Assembly (NCBI GenBank): GCA_023301705.1
Contig: JALZUE010000116.1
Span: 1-47,200, forward strand
DNA from: Alteromonadaceae bacterium
GTDB lineage: Bacteria; Pseudomonadota; Gammaproteobacteria; Enterobacterales; Alteromonadaceae
DNA length: 47,200 bases
Direction of reading: 5' to 3'
Of the stretch, positions 8,641-17,287 are shown piece after piece (positions within the stretch are counted from its first letter, which is position 1; every line of letters starts with the position of its first letter). A model generated the notes under the pieces. That model was given only the letters and a program-made list of their open reading frames with translations, ran no database searches and was not told the origin of the DNA. The translations under genes were made by a program, and so were the position numbers.

Positions 8641-9948
8641 TTACTTTTTCGGATAGTTAGCTTTACGCATTGCACGTTTAACTAATCGTTGCGAACTAGA
8701 TAAAGCTTGTTTAACGGTTACTCGCCCGGTTAATGCCGCAGAAAACTGTTGACCAACAGCAGTACCAATACCTTGGAATTCAGGAATAGCAACAAATTGA
8801 ACACCTACATAAGGAACAGGTTTAACCGTAGGATTCTTAGGATCAGCTGATTGAATTGAATCTAATGTAATTTGAGCGAATGGCGCTGCACTAAGATACT
8901 TTTCATTCTCATACAGTGATGCACGTGTACCAGGAGGGACTTTTGCCCAACCTTTTTTACTTGCGACTAAGCTTGAATATTCTTTTGATGTTGCCCAGCT
9001 AATAAATTTCATTGCAGCTTCTGATTTTTGGCTACTTGAAGGAACCGCTAAGGTCCATGCCCATAACCAGTTACCACGTTTACCTAAACCATTATCTGGC
9101 GCTAAAGCAAAACCAACTTTATCTGCAACTTGAGAATCTTCTTTGTTTGTTACAAATGCTCCTGCAACTGTTGCATCAATCCAGATACCACACTTACCTG
9201 TTTGGAATAATGCTAAGTTTTCATTAAAACCATTGGCAGATGCACCTGGAGGGCCTGACTCTTCCATAACATCAACATAGAACTTTAACGTGTTGTACCA
9301 TTCTTCACTATCAAATTGAGGGGCCCAATTTTCATCATACCAGCGCGCGCCGAATGAATTAGACATTGAAGTAATTAACGCAATATTTTCTCCCCAGCCT
9401 GCTTTACCACGTAAACAGATGCCGTAAATGCCCGCTTCTTTATCTGTCATTGCTTTTGCAGCTTTACGAATAAAAGTCCAAGTAGGTTCTTTTGGCATAT
9501 CAAGACCTGCTTTTTTCATTAGGTCTTTACGGTACATGACCATTGAACTTTCACCATAAAACGGTGCAGCAAACAGTTTATCATTAACTGTTAAACCGCT
9601 TCGAATAGCAGGTAATAAATCATCTAGATCATAATTTTCACCTAAAGAAAGCTCTGTTAACCAACCTTGCTCACCCCAAATAGGTACTTCATATGTACCT
9701 ATTGTCATAACATCATATTGACCACCGCGTGTAGCAACATCCGTAGTCACACGTTGACGTAAAATATTCTCTTCTAAAGTTACCCACTTTAACTCAACAT
9801 CTGGGTTCTTAGCCGTAAAGTCGCCACTAAGTTCTTTCATAGTGATCATGTCACCATTATTCACTGTAGCAATGGTGATAGTTTCTTTAGCGACTGCAGT
9901 TGTCGTTAACAAAGCACCACATGCTAGCATTAGTAATTTGTTCATCAT
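8641..9948 (-). CDS. mtlE: ABC transporter periplasmic polyol-binding protein
   Basis: Periplasmic solute-binding protein (family 1 type) of 435 residues that delivers the hexitol to the permeases. A signal peptide is visible (basic NK, hydrophobic LLMLACGALLTTTA, likely cleavage after AVA, about residue 20). The mature part has hallmarks of this family, e.g. AAPFYGESSMVMYRKDLMKKAG. A cysteine at residue 10 sits inside the hydrophobic core but does not make a good lipobox, so a soluble periplasmic form is favoured. It is first of the importer genes and lies 100 bp after the porin gene. Relatives include MtlE and SmoE; mannitol versus sorbitol preference cannot be decided. Confidence 0.93.
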   Translation of the reverse strand: MMNKLLMLACGALLTTTAVAKETITIATVNNGDMITMKELSGDFTAKNPDVELKWVTLEENILRQRVTTDVATRGGQYDVMTIGTYEVPIWGEQGWLTELSLGENYDLDDLLPAIRSGLTVNDKLFAAPFYGESSMVMYRKDLMKKAGLDMPKEPTWTFIRKAAKAMTDKEAGIYGICLRGKAGWGENIALITSMSNSFGARWYDENWAPQFDSEEWYNTLKFYVDVMEESGPPGASANGFNENLALFQTGKCGIWIDATVAGAFVTNKEDSQVADKVGFALAPDNGLGKRGNWLWAWTLAVPSSSQKSEAAMKFISWATSKEYSSLVASKKGWAKVPPGTRASLYENEKYLSAAPFAQITLDSIQSADPKNPTVKPVPYVGVQFVAIPEFQGIGTAVGQQFSAALTGRVTVKQALSSSQRLVKRAMRKANYPKK

Positions 9949-9976
9949 CTAATATCCTTTTTCTTAAAAAGTTAAG

Positions 9977-10002
9977 GCCTCAAATAATAAAATATAAGAG
10001 GC
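9977..10002 (-). terminator. Possible weak hairpin between porin and mtlE
   Basis: A short inverted repeat GCCTC/GAGGC (9977-9981 and 9998-10002) spans a 16-nt AT-rich loop in the 100-bp gap between the porin stop and mtlE. On the minus strand the sequence continues CTTAACTTTTT. The 5-bp stem is weak. It may be a processing or attenuation site within one transcript, or chance. Confidence 0.3.
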
Positions 10003-10048
10003 AATTATTATTTTTTTAATTACTTATCATTTCAAAAATTAAATTGAT

Positions 10049-11440
10049 TTAAAACTTAACAGAAATTTCTGAAGTAAAACCATCAAAACCAGCACCGATT
10101 TGACCACCAGAATTAACACCTTCATCTTGGTCTACATATTCAAATTTCAATAATGTATTTTTACCAAACCAATAACCAGCTGCTACTTGTATACGTTCAA
10201 CTGAATTATCTGATTGGTCAATTAGATCTGAAGTATTTTCAGCATCTGCATAACGAAGCGCAACATAAAATTTATTAGGAATAATATATTGTTGAACTTC
10301 AATTGTGTAAAACTCAACTTCAGAATCACCTCGTACAACCCTATCTGAGTCAAACGTTGTACCTTGCGCGTTAGCAACGCCATTTTCATCACCAAAGTAA
10401 GTGATACCTGCAACCGCATTACCGGCGGTGTCAGCAAAAGTAAAATCATCAGTAGAACGACCAACCATTAAAATAACACTAGTATTCGGACTAGGTTGAT
10501 ACGCTAAGTTAAACTGAAGAATAGATTGATCTAAACCTGGTAAAGCACCGATATGCGTATCACGTTCACTTGAACCTGAAGCAGAGAAATTATAATTTTC
10601 ACCATCACCAAAACGGTAGTTTGTCGTTGTTACACCATCTAAACTTGCAGTTCCATTAACAAAATCTAACTGATCTCCTTGATTAGCTTGAAAATAGTTT
10701 AAACCCACTTTCCAACCACCAGCAAACTCTAAAGTACCTTGAAGACGATAGTTAAAACCTCTATTTTCTTGAAACTGCTCACCAAAGTTTGATGATGTTA
10801 CATGAGTAGCAACATTGTAAGCACGAATTAAACCACTTTCGTATGATTTACTATAACTTAACTGAGCACCATTTTCTGCGGTAGCATAATCTGTTACACC
10901 ATTACCAATTAATGCATTACCTTGGTTATCAGCACCATCTTGAAAGCCTTTAAATTGAAACGGTGCAGCTCCAATATTACCTAATCGTAAAGTCAAATCT
11001 GAGTCTTCACGCGCTCTACCAGTGAGGCCTAATAATTCAAATTCAATACCACCAAAATCTTGGTGAAAAGCAAAATCACGATCGCCATTGTTACCAAAGT
11101 CATTAGGCTCCTCTGCAATATCAACATCTGCAGTTATATGTTCATTAATATGAAACTTGAATTGTAAATTTACACGTAAACGGCCAAACCCTGATGATTG
11201 TTCTTCATCTCCCGGTCTGAATGCACCTTTTTTAGCTTGAATTCCTTGATAATTTTGTAGCGCTAGAAAATTAATTTCTGCACGGCCATCCAAGAATTCA
11301 ACGGCATGTAAACAAGAAGAAGCTGAAGCAGTGATAACTGCAGCAGCAACTAAACCAAGTTTATTAAATTTAGTTCTAGAAGTGTTTATTTTGTTTCTAG
11401 TACGTAGCGAAGTGAGTTTTCTTTGTGATTTTTCTAACAT
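10049..11440 (-). CDS. Outer-membrane porin associated with the hexitol operon
   Basis: Predicted beta-barrel channel of 463 residues. After an unusually long basic leader (about 27 residues) comes a hydrophobic stretch GLVAAAVITASASSCLHA, with likely signal-peptidase cleavage before VEFLDG. The start is supported by GGGAAGG just upstream of the ATG. The mature protein is rich in alternating polar/aromatic strands (e.g. FYVALRYADAENTS, TLLKFEYVDQ) and ends in phenylalanine (SVKF), the usual signal for barrel assembly. It is the first gene of the minus-strand block and precedes the polyol importer, so a role in letting hexitols cross the outer membrane is inferred. The porin subfamily was not recognised. 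Confidence 0.8.
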   Translation of the reverse strand: MLEKSQRKLTSLRTRNKINTSRTKFNKLGLVAAAVITASASSCLHAVEFLDGRAEINFLALQNYQGIQAKKGAFRPGDEEQSSGFGRLRVNLQFKFHINEHITADVDIAEEPNDFGNNGDRDFAFHQDFGGIEFELLGLTGRAREDSDLTLRLGNIGAAPFQFKGFQDGADNQGNALIGNGVTDYATAENGAQLSYSKSYESGLIRAYNVATHVTSSNFGEQFQENRGFNYRLQGTLEFAGGWKVGLNYFQANQGDQLDFVNGTASLDGVTTTNYRFGDGENYNFSASGSSERDTHIGALPGLDQSILQFNLAYQPSPNTSVILMVGRSTDDFTFADTAGNAVAGITYFGDENGVANAQGTTFDSDRVVRGDSEVEFYTIEVQQYIIPNKFYVALRYADAENTSDLIDQSDNSVERIQVAAGYWFGKNTLLKFEYVDQDEGVNSGGQIGAGFDGFTSEISVKF

Positions 11441-11482
11441 GATAAACCTTCCCTTTCTTTTTTATTTTATTTTATTTATATC

Positions 11483-11498
11483 ATCTACTTAAGTAGAT
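11483..11498. repeat. Perfect 16-bp palindrome upstream of the porin
   Basis: ATCTACTTAAGTAGAT is a perfect palindrome 43 bp upstream of the porin start, probably inside the porin 5' leader. It may be a dimeric regulator site. On the plus strand it is followed by a T run, but no plus-strand gene lies upstream, so a terminator role is unlikely. Confidence 0.5.
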
Positions 11499-11593
11499 TT
11501 TTTTTGTTTTTAAGGTAGAAAATTTAATTATCTTAATACGATTTATTATTAATAATAACTTTATTCAAACAATTAAATATTACATTTAATCAA

Positions 11594-11651
11594 GATGAAC
11601 GCACAATCCCACAAATACTCATCCGCCCACCTGATGAGCATATTCCCACAA
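11594..11651. promoter_or_regulatory. Direct-repeat operator candidate, hexitol locus
   Basis: Two imperfect direct repeats of the form GATGA(A/G)C...TCCCACAA lie at 11594-11614 and 11633-11651, about 37-39 bp apart. Between and overlapping them, CTCATC (11618-11623) and GATGAG (11633-11638) form a 6-bp inverted repeat with a 9-bp spacer. The cluster lies just downstream of the TTGACA hexamer on the porin strand, a suitable place for a repressor, for instance the SorC-type regulator of the operon. That link is inference. Confidence 0.5.
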
Positions 11652-11931
11652 CATATCAAATAATGTCAATATAATTGTTTAAAAATAACAATATTTGTGA
11701 ATATTTTTTGACCTACACTACTAATAAATAATAAAAAGCACATAAATACAATAACTTAACTATCATATGAATAAAACCTATTTAAAGATCTTCCTTATTA
11801 TAGTTATTTATTTAACTTTTTAGGTTGTTTTTTATACATAGGTAGAATAAAAATGTTGCTAAAAAAACAATAAAGTGAGATATTGCCCAGCAATTGATTT
11901 ATAGCCCAGAAATACTTTAGGAACATATGTT

Positions 11932-12822
11932 ATGAAAATGTCGGAACAACAGCACTATATTGCGGCAATAGAAGCTGGAGGCACAAAGTTTAATTGTGCC
12001 ATTATAGATTCACATCGTAATATAATTAGTGAAAAGCGCATTGATACAACAAGGCCAAATGAAACGTTAAAATTAGTCACTCAATTTTTTAGTGAGCAAA
12101 AAGCAAATGGTTATACATTTAAAAAGTTAGGCTTAGCTTGCTTTGGACCATTAGATTTAAACAAAAGCTCATCAAAGTATGGTTTTATTACGGCTACCCC
12201 TAAACCACATTGGTCAAATACACCTATCGTTTCTATTTTAGAAGAAGAGCTGAACTGTGAAGTTTTTCTTGATACTGATGTAAATGCAGCTGCATTAGCT
12301 GAATATAAATGGGGAAATGCTATTAATGCCAGTGTTGCTATTTATATTACCATTGGTACAGGCGTCGGTGGAGGTGTTATTATTAACGGACAAACTCTTA
12401 AAGGCCTTATTCACCCAGAAATAGGCCATATGTTAATAGATGCTCCTGAAGGTATTACTGGCGTTTGTCCTTTCCATGAAAATTGTGTTGAAGGTTTAGC
12501 TGCGGGTAGATCTATGGGTAAAATATGGGGGAAACCTGCAGAAACATTACCGGATGATCACCCTGCATGGGATATACAAGCGCAAGTACTAGGTAAGTTT
12601 TGTCATAACCTGTTAGTTAGCTTTAGCCCAGAGAAAATAATTCTTGGCGGAGGCGTTATGAACAAACCAGGACTGCTCAATAATGTACTTAACTATACAC
12701 AGGAGTCACTTGCTGGTTATTTAACACTACCAGAATCAATCACATTAAAAGATATAATCTTATTACCTGGCTTAGATCAGCATGCAGGACTTTTTGGTGC
12801 CTTTGCACTAACTCAAGATTAA
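11932..12822 (+). CDS. ROK-family fructokinase
   Basis: Cytoplasmic kinase of 296 residues that phosphorylates fructose, the product of the polyol dehydrogenase. The ATP-binding motif EAGGTKFNCAI lies near residue 15. The middle of the protein has DVNAAALAEY and GTGVGGG. The ROK zinc site is recognisable as HPEIGH followed by CPFHENCVEG. Overall it resembles Bacillus-type fructokinases (ScrK/GmuE) more than E. coli Mak. The first ATG has AGGA 9 nt upstream; a second ATG two codons later is too far from it. It is divergent from the porin/importer operon, completing hexitol to fructose to fructose 6-phosphate. Confidence 0.9.
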   Translation: MKMSEQQHYIAAIEAGGTKFNCAIIDSHRNIISEKRIDTTRPNETLKLVTQFFSEQKANGYTFKKLGLACFGPLDLNKSSSKYGFITATPKPHWSNTPIVSILEEELNCEVFLDTDVNAAALAEYKWGNAINASVAIYITIGTGVGGGVIINGQTLKGLIHPEIGHMLIDAPEGITGVCPFHENCVEGLAAGRSMGKIWGKPAETLPDDHPAWDIQAQVLGKFCHNLLVSFSPEKIILGGGVMNKPGLLNNVLNYTQESLAGYLTLPESITLKDIILLPGLDQHAGLFGAFALTQD

Positions 12823-12836
12823 TAGCTTAGTAATAT

Positions 12837-12871
12837 AAAAACACCTTTATTTTTATATTAAAGGTGTTTTT
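12837..12871. terminator. Bidirectional terminator between fructokinase and pyrF
   Basis: A 13-bp perfect stem (12837-12849 with 12859-12871) and 9-nt loop lie between the convergent fructokinase and pyrF stops. The stem arms end in A5/T5, giving a T run on both strands, so it can terminate both genes. Confidence 0.88.
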
Positions 12872-12883
12872 ACAGATAAATAG

Positions 12884-13579
12884 TTAAACAATACTACGAT
12901 TAATCATTTGTAATACTTCGTGAGGGTTATCTGCTTGAGTAATCGGTCGACCAATCACTAAATAATCAACACCTATCGCTACGGCTTTTTCAGGCGTCAT
13001 AATACGTTTTTGATCATCTACTTGGCTACCAGCAGGACGAATGCCTGGTGTTACTAATTTAAATGACTGCCCTAATGTCGTTTTTAACATTTGTGCTTCT
13101 TGTGCTGAACATACAACGCCATCTAAACCTGCTTTTTGGGTTAATGAAGCTAAGTGAAGAACTTGTTCTGCTGGTGATTTCGTAATACCTAGACCCAATA
13201 AGTCTTCTTCACTCATACTAGTTAAAACTGTCACTGCAATTAATAACGGCGCTTTTTCACCATATGGAATAAGCGCTTCTTTTGCCTTTTCCATCATCTT
13301 TAAACCACCGCTTGCGTGTACATTAACCATCCATACACCTAAGTCAGCAGCAGCAGATACAGCTTTAGCAACTGTATTAGGGATATCGTGAAATTTTAAA
13401 TCTAAAAATACATTAAAACCTTTATCAACTAATGTTTTTACAAAGTCAGGGCCAAAATGCGTAAACATTTCTTTGCCTACTTTTAATGCACAATCGCTTG
13501 GCTGCACTTTATTAATAAAGTTAAGGGCTTTGGTTTCATCATCAAAATCTAATGCAACAACAACTTTAGCATTACTCAT
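12884..13579 (-). CDS. pyrF: Orotidine 5'-phosphate decarboxylase
   Basis: Last step of UMP synthesis: decarboxylation of OMP. The 231-residue protein has the full catalytic signature [11 protein letters not shown] (about residues 60-70) with the Asp-Lys-Asp array, an N-terminal VALDFDD, and the phosphate-binding segments TPGIRP and IGRPITQA. The ATG has a good AAGGAAAA ribosome site. It follows lapB on the same strand with a 59-bp gap, the usual gammaproteobacterial order lapA-lapB-pyrF. Confidence 0.97.
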   Translation of the reverse strand: MSNAKVVVALDFDDETKALNFINKVQPSDCALKVGKEMFTHFGPDFVKTLVDKGFNVFLDLKFHDIPNTVAKAVSAAADLGVWMVNVHASGGLKMMEKAKEALIPYGEKAPLLIAVTVLTSMSEEDLLGLGITKSPAEQVLHLASLTQKAGLDGVVCSAQEAQMLKTTLGQSFKLVTPGIRPAGSQVDDQKRIMTPEKAVAIGVDYLVIGRPITQADNPHEVLQMINRSIV

Positions 13580-13638
13580 AACATTTTCCTTACAGTATTT
13601 TTAAAGAATAAGCGTCTAATTAATCATTAATCAGAAAA

Positions 13639-14808
13639 TTACTCCCCTTCTAAACCTCTTACTGGTTTTAATTGTTCCCAGCCATGGCACGATGGACAAG
13701 ACCAGTAATGCGTACTTGAATTAAAACCACAGGTACGACAAGAATACCTAGGTTTAACTTTTAAATATGACGATATTAACCCAGTAATCATAGCCATACT
13801 TTCATTATTTGATTCACATTCTTTATCGTCATTTTGTAGTTTAACAAAATGTTTAAAGCCACGAATTGTCGGACGACGATTTAATGCGGTCATCATATAA
13901 TCTTGTGCTTTTTTATTACTATTTTTCACACGAATATAATTCACGTACTTTATCAATAAACTAGAAGAGCCAGTTTCTTCATATGCTTTTCGTAAAAAAG
14001 CATAAAACTCAACTTCATCATTAAGTTTGATATAACATTGATGCATATTCTCAATAACATCAGGGAAAAACTCGTTATCTTGATGATATATTTCTTGGTA
14101 ACAGCGACAAGCCTCTGAGTATTGCTCTTGATCTTCATACACTTTAGCTAACAACCAATGTGTTCGACATGAATTAGGATCAAGTGTTAACGCTTTTTCT
14201 AATATTTCTACTACTTCAATATACTTTTTATCTGCTAACGCTTTAGTTGCAATCTCACAATAAAAATTGGCTAAAATATGAAGTAATTTTTTATCATCAT
14301 GCTTAACCACCATTTTTTCCATGGCTAAACCTCGTTGCCAATCACTGGTCGATTGATAAATTTGAAATAAAAAGGTTAATGATTTTAGACCGTATAAATT
14401 TGTTTTCAGTGAACGCATAAACATATCTTCAGCGCGATCATACAAACCTGCACTCAAGAAATCTTTACCTAGCTCATATATGGCTTTTTGTTTATCTTTT
14501 GAAGGTAAATGCTTTTGTTGTACTAAATACTCATGAACTCGTAAAGCGCGGTCTAACTCACCACGACGTCGAAACAAGTTTGCCATAGCAAAATGCGCTT
14601 CAACTGTATCATTATCAACTTTTAGTGCTTCAATAAGGAAATCAATCGCTTTATCTTGCTGGTTTGATAATAAGTAATTAATGCCAGTTGAAAACTTTTT
14701 AGACAAAGCTTCTTTGGCAGACTGATCATTTTGTTTAATGCTATTTCGACCCATATACCAGCCATAAGCGGCAGCAACAGGTAATAAGAGGAATGCCCAT
14801 TCTAACAT
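13639..14808 (-). CDS. lapB: Lipopolysaccharide assembly protein B (TPR/rubredoxin)
   Basis: Inner-membrane-anchored scaffold (formerly YciM) that, with the FtsH protease, controls LpxC turnover and so lipopolysaccharide synthesis. The 389 residues start with one membrane anchor (MLEWAFLLLPVAAAYGWYMG), continue with a series of tetratricopeptide repeats (about residues 35-320), and end in a rubredoxin-like zinc/iron knuckle with paired cysteines (CRTCGF and CPSCHGW). Length and layout match E. coli LapB. It follows lapA with a 17-bp gap; the ribosome site is weak, so coupling to lapA is likely. Confidence 0.96.
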   Translation of the reverse strand: MLEWAFLLLPVAAAYGWYMGRNSIKQNDQSAKEALSKKFSTGINYLLSNQQDKAIDFLIEALKVDNDTVEAHFAMANLFRRRGELDRALRVHEYLVQQKHLPSKDKQKAIYELGKDFLSAGLYDRAEDMFMRSLKTNLYGLKSLTFLFQIYQSTSDWQRGLAMEKMVVKHDDKKLLHILANFYCEIATKALADKKYIEVVEILEKALTLDPNSCRTHWLLAKVYEDQEQYSEACRCYQEIYHQDNEFFPDVIENMHQCYIKLNDEVEFYAFLRKAYEETGSSSLLIKYVNYIRVKNSNKKAQDYMMTALNRRPTIRGFKHFVKLQNDDKECESNNESMAMITGLISSYLKVKPRYSCRTCGFNSSTHYWSCPSCHGWEQLKPVRGLEGE

Positions 14809-14825
14809 AAGATATGAAAGCTCAA

Positions 14826-15053
14826 TTATTTAGAGTTTTTAGGTTTTATAATTTTCAATAGTTTAAATAGCATAACGGCTAATAACCCAAGAAAAAAACC
14901 AATGGATGTAAACAAACTAACGGCTGCTGCGACAGATATTTCTGTTTTAGCAATCATGTAGTTTAATGTGATTAATTGATTATTTTGGCTACCAAAAATA
15001 AAAGCCGTAACAAGTAGTACAACCAACAATATAACAGTGATATATAAACGCAC
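14826..15053 (-). CDS. lapA: Lipopolysaccharide assembly protein A (DUF1049)
   Basis: Small inner-membrane partner of LapB. It has two hydrophobic helices (VILLVVLLVTAFIFG and VSLFTSIGFFLGLLAVMLF) separated by the conserved GSQNNQLITLNYMIAKTEIS-like link. The frame is open from a GTG at 15062, but a second GTG at 15053 has AGGTGA at ideal spacing and gives MRLYITVILL, which aligns with the start of E. coli LapA. I therefore use 15053 (75 residues). The gene begins only about 23 nt after the T run of a strong terminator behind ihfB. Confidence 0.88.
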   Translation of the reverse strand: MRLYITVILLVVLLVTAFIFGSQNNQLITLNYMIAKTEISVAAAVSLFTSIGFFLGLLAVMLFKLLKIIKPKNSK

Positions 15054-15075
15054 TGAGGTCACCTATTCACGTTGT

Positions 15076-15114
15076 AAAAAAAGAATAAAAAAAAGGCATG
15101 CGTAAACGCATGCC
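15076..15114 (-). terminator. Strong intrinsic terminator between ihfB and lapA
   Basis: The perfect inverted repeat GGCATGCGT/ACGCATGCC (15095-15103 and 15106-15114) lies 20 nt after the ihfB stop. On the minus strand it is followed by a long T-rich run (complement of 15076-15094, eight T then more). It is a textbook intrinsic terminator, yet its T run ends about 23 nt before the lapA start. Confidence 0.9.
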
Positions 15115-15134
15115 AATTATAGTATCTTTTTGTC

Positions 15135-15422
15135 TTACGAGATAGTTAAATTAACTCGCTCTCGTAATTCTTTGCCTGGCTTAAAATGTGGAACATATTT
15201 ACCAGCCAACTCTACAGAATCACCTGTTTTTGGATTTCTACCGACTCTAGGTGCACGATAATGTAAAGAAAAGCTTCCAAAGCCTCGAATTTCAATACGC
15301 TCACCTTTAGATAAAGTTTGCGCCATCATTTCAAGAATTTCTTTTATCGCTATTTCAACATCTTTAGCAGATAAATGACTTAATTTATCCGTTAGTATTT
15401 CAATGAGTTCTGATTTGGTCAT
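15135..15422 (-). CDS. ihfB: Integration host factor beta subunit
   Basis: DNA-bending nucleoid protein that pairs with IhfA. The 95-residue product [10 protein letters not shown]... matches E. coli IHF-beta closely, with the helical dimerisation half, the [21 protein letters not shown] block and the beta-arm region ending in [11 protein letters not shown]. The frame is open 14 codons further upstream, but the internal ATG at 15422 has GGAGG 5 nt away and gives the family start, so it is chosen. It lies downstream of rpsA, as in most gammaproteobacteria. Confidence 0.96.
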   Translation of the reverse strand: MTKSELIEILTDKLSHLSAKDVEIAIKEILEMMAQTLSKGERIEIRGFGSFSLHYRAPRVGRNPKTGDSVELAGKYVPHFKPGKELRERVNLTIS

Positions 15423-15462
15423 TTGACCTCCAGTGTTCATTTGCTTTCGCAACCTAAAATAC

Positions 15463-15486
15463 AAGAAGGGATATTAATCCCTTCTT
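15463..15486 (-). terminator. Hairpin between rpsA and ihfB
   Basis: A 10-bp perfect stem AAGAAGGGAT/ATCCCTTCTT (15463-15472 and 15477-15486) with an ATTA loop, 32 bp after the rpsA stop. The minus-strand continuation GTATTTTAGG has only a short T run, so it may be a leaky terminator or an mRNA-stabilising end that sets the rpsA to ihfB ratio. Confidence 0.62.
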
Positions 15487-15518
15487 AGCCTAAAACAATA
15501 CGGTAATCAGTATAAAGA

Positions 15519-17189
15519 TTAACCTTTAGCGTTTTTGAATGCTTCTGCCATAGCGTTTGCAAAGCCAGCGTCTTCAGTAGGCGCTTGGTTTACATTGTCC
15601 ATTGCTTGACGTTCGTCAGCTTGGTCTTTCGCTTTGATAGATAAGCTAATAGTACGGTTCTTACGATCCACACCCATAAACTTAGCTTCAACAGCTGCAT
15701 CAACTGATAATTCTGTAGACGCATCTTCGATACGGTCACGAGAGATATCAGATACACGTAAGTAACCTTCAACACCTTCAGCTAATTCAACTTTAGCGCC
15801 TTTAGCGTCAACTTCAATTACCTTACCAGTAACAATAGCACCTTTTTTGTTGTCTGCAAGGTATTGATTGAATGGGTCGTCTTCAGTTTGCTTAACGCCT
15901 AATGAAATACGCTCACGTTCAGGGTCAACTTGTAATACAACAGCAGATATTTCATCGCCTTTCTTGTATTCACGAACAGCTTCTTCACCAGCATTCCAAG
16001 AAATGTCTGATAAGTGAACTAGGCCGTCAATGCCACCGTCAAGACCGATAAAGATACCAAAGTCAGTAATTGACTTGATCTTACCTGAAACTTTATCACC
16101 TTTGTTGAAGTTCTTAGCAAACTCTTCCCATGGGTTAGGGATACATTGCTTAAGACCAAGAGAAATACGACGACGTTCTTCGTCAATTTCTAATACCATT
16201 ACTTCAACTTCATCACCTAAGTTAACAACTTTTGATGGGTGAATGTTTTTGTTTGTCCAATCCATTTCAGAAACGTGAACTAAACCTTCAACGCCTTCTT
16301 GAATTTCTACGAAACAACCGTAATCAGTTAAGTTAGTGATACGACCAGTAAGCTTAGCGCCTTCTGGGTAACGGTTAGCAATAGCTACCCATGGATCTTC
16401 ACCTAATTGCTTCATACCTAATGAAACGCGAGTACGTTCACGGTCGAATTTAAGAACTTTAACTTGGATTTCATCACCAACGTTAACGATTTCACTTGGG
16501 TGCTTAACACGTTTCCAAGCCATATCGGTAATGTGAAGAAGACCGTCGATGCCGCCTAAATCAACGAATGCACCGTAGTCAGTAAGGTTCTTAATAATAC
16601 CTTTAACTTCTTGGCCTTCTTGTAATGATTCTAATAATTGATCACGTTCAACACTGCTTTCTGATTCGATAACAGCACGACGAGAAACAACAACGTTATT
16701 ACGCTTTTGATCAAGCTTAATAACTTTAAATTCTAAATCTTTACCTTCAAGGTGAGCAGTGTCACGTACTGGACGTACGTCAACTAATGAACCTGGTAAG
16801 AACGCACGAATGTCGCTAACTTCAACAGTGAAGCCGCCTTTAACTTTACCGTTGATAACACCGATAACAGTTTCTTTTTCTTCGTATGCTTTTTCAAGTA
16901 CTTGCCAAGCTTCGTGACGTTTTGCTTTTTCACGAGAAAGGATTGTTTCACCGAAACCATCATCAGTAGCATCTAATGCTACGTCTACTTCATCACCAAC
17001 GTTAACGTCAATTTCACCAGCATTGTTTTTAAACTGGTCAACTGAGATAACAGACTCTGATTTAAGACCTGCGTCTACTAAAACGTTGTCTTTAGTGATA
17101 GCTACGATTGTGCCTTTGATTATTGAACCAGGGCGAGTTTCGATTGTTTTTAAACTTTCTTCAAAAAGTTCTGCAAAATTTTCAGTCAT
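15519..17189 (-). CDS. rpsA: 30S ribosomal protein S1
   Basis: RNA-binding ribosomal protein needed for translation initiation on most mRNAs. The 556 residues hold six S1 (OB-fold) repeats, of which the first two bind the ribosome and the later ones mRNA (e.g. [65 protein letters not shown]). Length and sequence are almost those of E. coli S1 (557). The ATG lacks a recognisable Shine-Dalgarno sequence, typical for rpsA, whose translation S1 itself controls through leader structure. It lies directly downstream of cmk. Confidence 0.98.
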   Translation of the reverse strand: MTENFAELFEESLKTIETRPGSIIKGTIVAITKDNVLVDAGLKSESVISVDQFKNNAGEIDVNVGDEVDVALDATDDGFGETILSREKAKRHEAWQVLEKAYEEKETVIGVINGKVKGGFTVEVSDIRAFLPGSLVDVRPVRDTAHLEGKDLEFKVIKLDQKRNNVVVSRRAVIESESSVERDQLLESLQEGQEVKGIIKNLTDYGAFVDLGGIDGLLHITDMAWKRVKHPSEIVNVGDEIQVKVLKFDRERTRVSLGMKQLGEDPWVAIANRYPEGAKLTGRITNLTDYGCFVEIQEGVEGLVHVSEMDWTNKNIHPSKVVNLGDEVEVMVLEIDEERRRISLGLKQCIPNPWEEFAKNFNKGDKVSGKIKSITDFGIFIGLDGGIDGLVHLSDISWNAGEEAVREYKKGDEISAVVLQVDPERERISLGVKQTEDDPFNQYLADNKKGAIVTGKVIEVDAKGAKVELAEGVEGYLRVSDISRDRIEDASTELSVDAAVEAKFMGVDRKNRTISLSIKAKDQADERQAMDNVNQAPTEDAGFANAMAEAFKNAKG

Positions 17190-17287
17190 AATTTTTTATG
17201 AGCTCAATTGTTAATCCAATCTACATCAATGTGTCATGGGGTTGTTAATAATACCTGCCATATCCATATGGTAAGTTTTTAGTGTAA
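17190..17287 (-). promoter_or_regulatory. rpsA leader, likely S1 autoregulation region
   Basis: The 98-bp cmk-rpsA gap has no Shine-Dalgarno sequence near the rpsA ATG. It contains short self-complementary elements, e.g. CCATAT-N2-ATATGG (17258-17263 with 17266-17271). In E. coli and relatives the rpsA initiation region is a folded, SD-poor leader recognised by S1. The same role here is inferred from position and the missing SD. Confidence 0.5.

Larger units (their letters stand above)
11441..11931. promoter_or_regulatory. Divergent control region of the hexitol locus
   Basis: A 491-bp AT-rich gap separates the porin (minus) from the fructokinase (plus). It holds a TTGACA -35-like hexamer on the minus strand (11664-11669), with a poor -10 (GAATAT) 18 bp further. 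A relatively GC-rich island at 11594-11651 carries two direct repeats, and a 16-bp palindrome lies at 11483-11498. The plus-strand promoter for the fructokinase is unclear: TTGACC at 11708-11713 is followed only by AT-rich sequence. No open frame in it looks coding. Confidence 0.5.

Noticed and set aside
9918-9948. Lipoprotein signal in the polyol-binding protein
   Set aside because: The cysteine at residue 10 is too early and preceded by M-L-A rather than a normal lipobox; the AVA site gives a better periplasmic signal peptide.
11696-11713. Possible CRP site (TGTGA...) upstream of the fructokinase
   Set aside because: Only one half-site is present; the other half reads TTTGA instead of TCACA.
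11708-11736. Sigma-70 promoter for the fructokinase (TTGACC plus an AT-rich -10)
   Set aside because: The -10 is indistinct and lies about 200 bp before the start codon in very AT-rich DNA; not better than chance.
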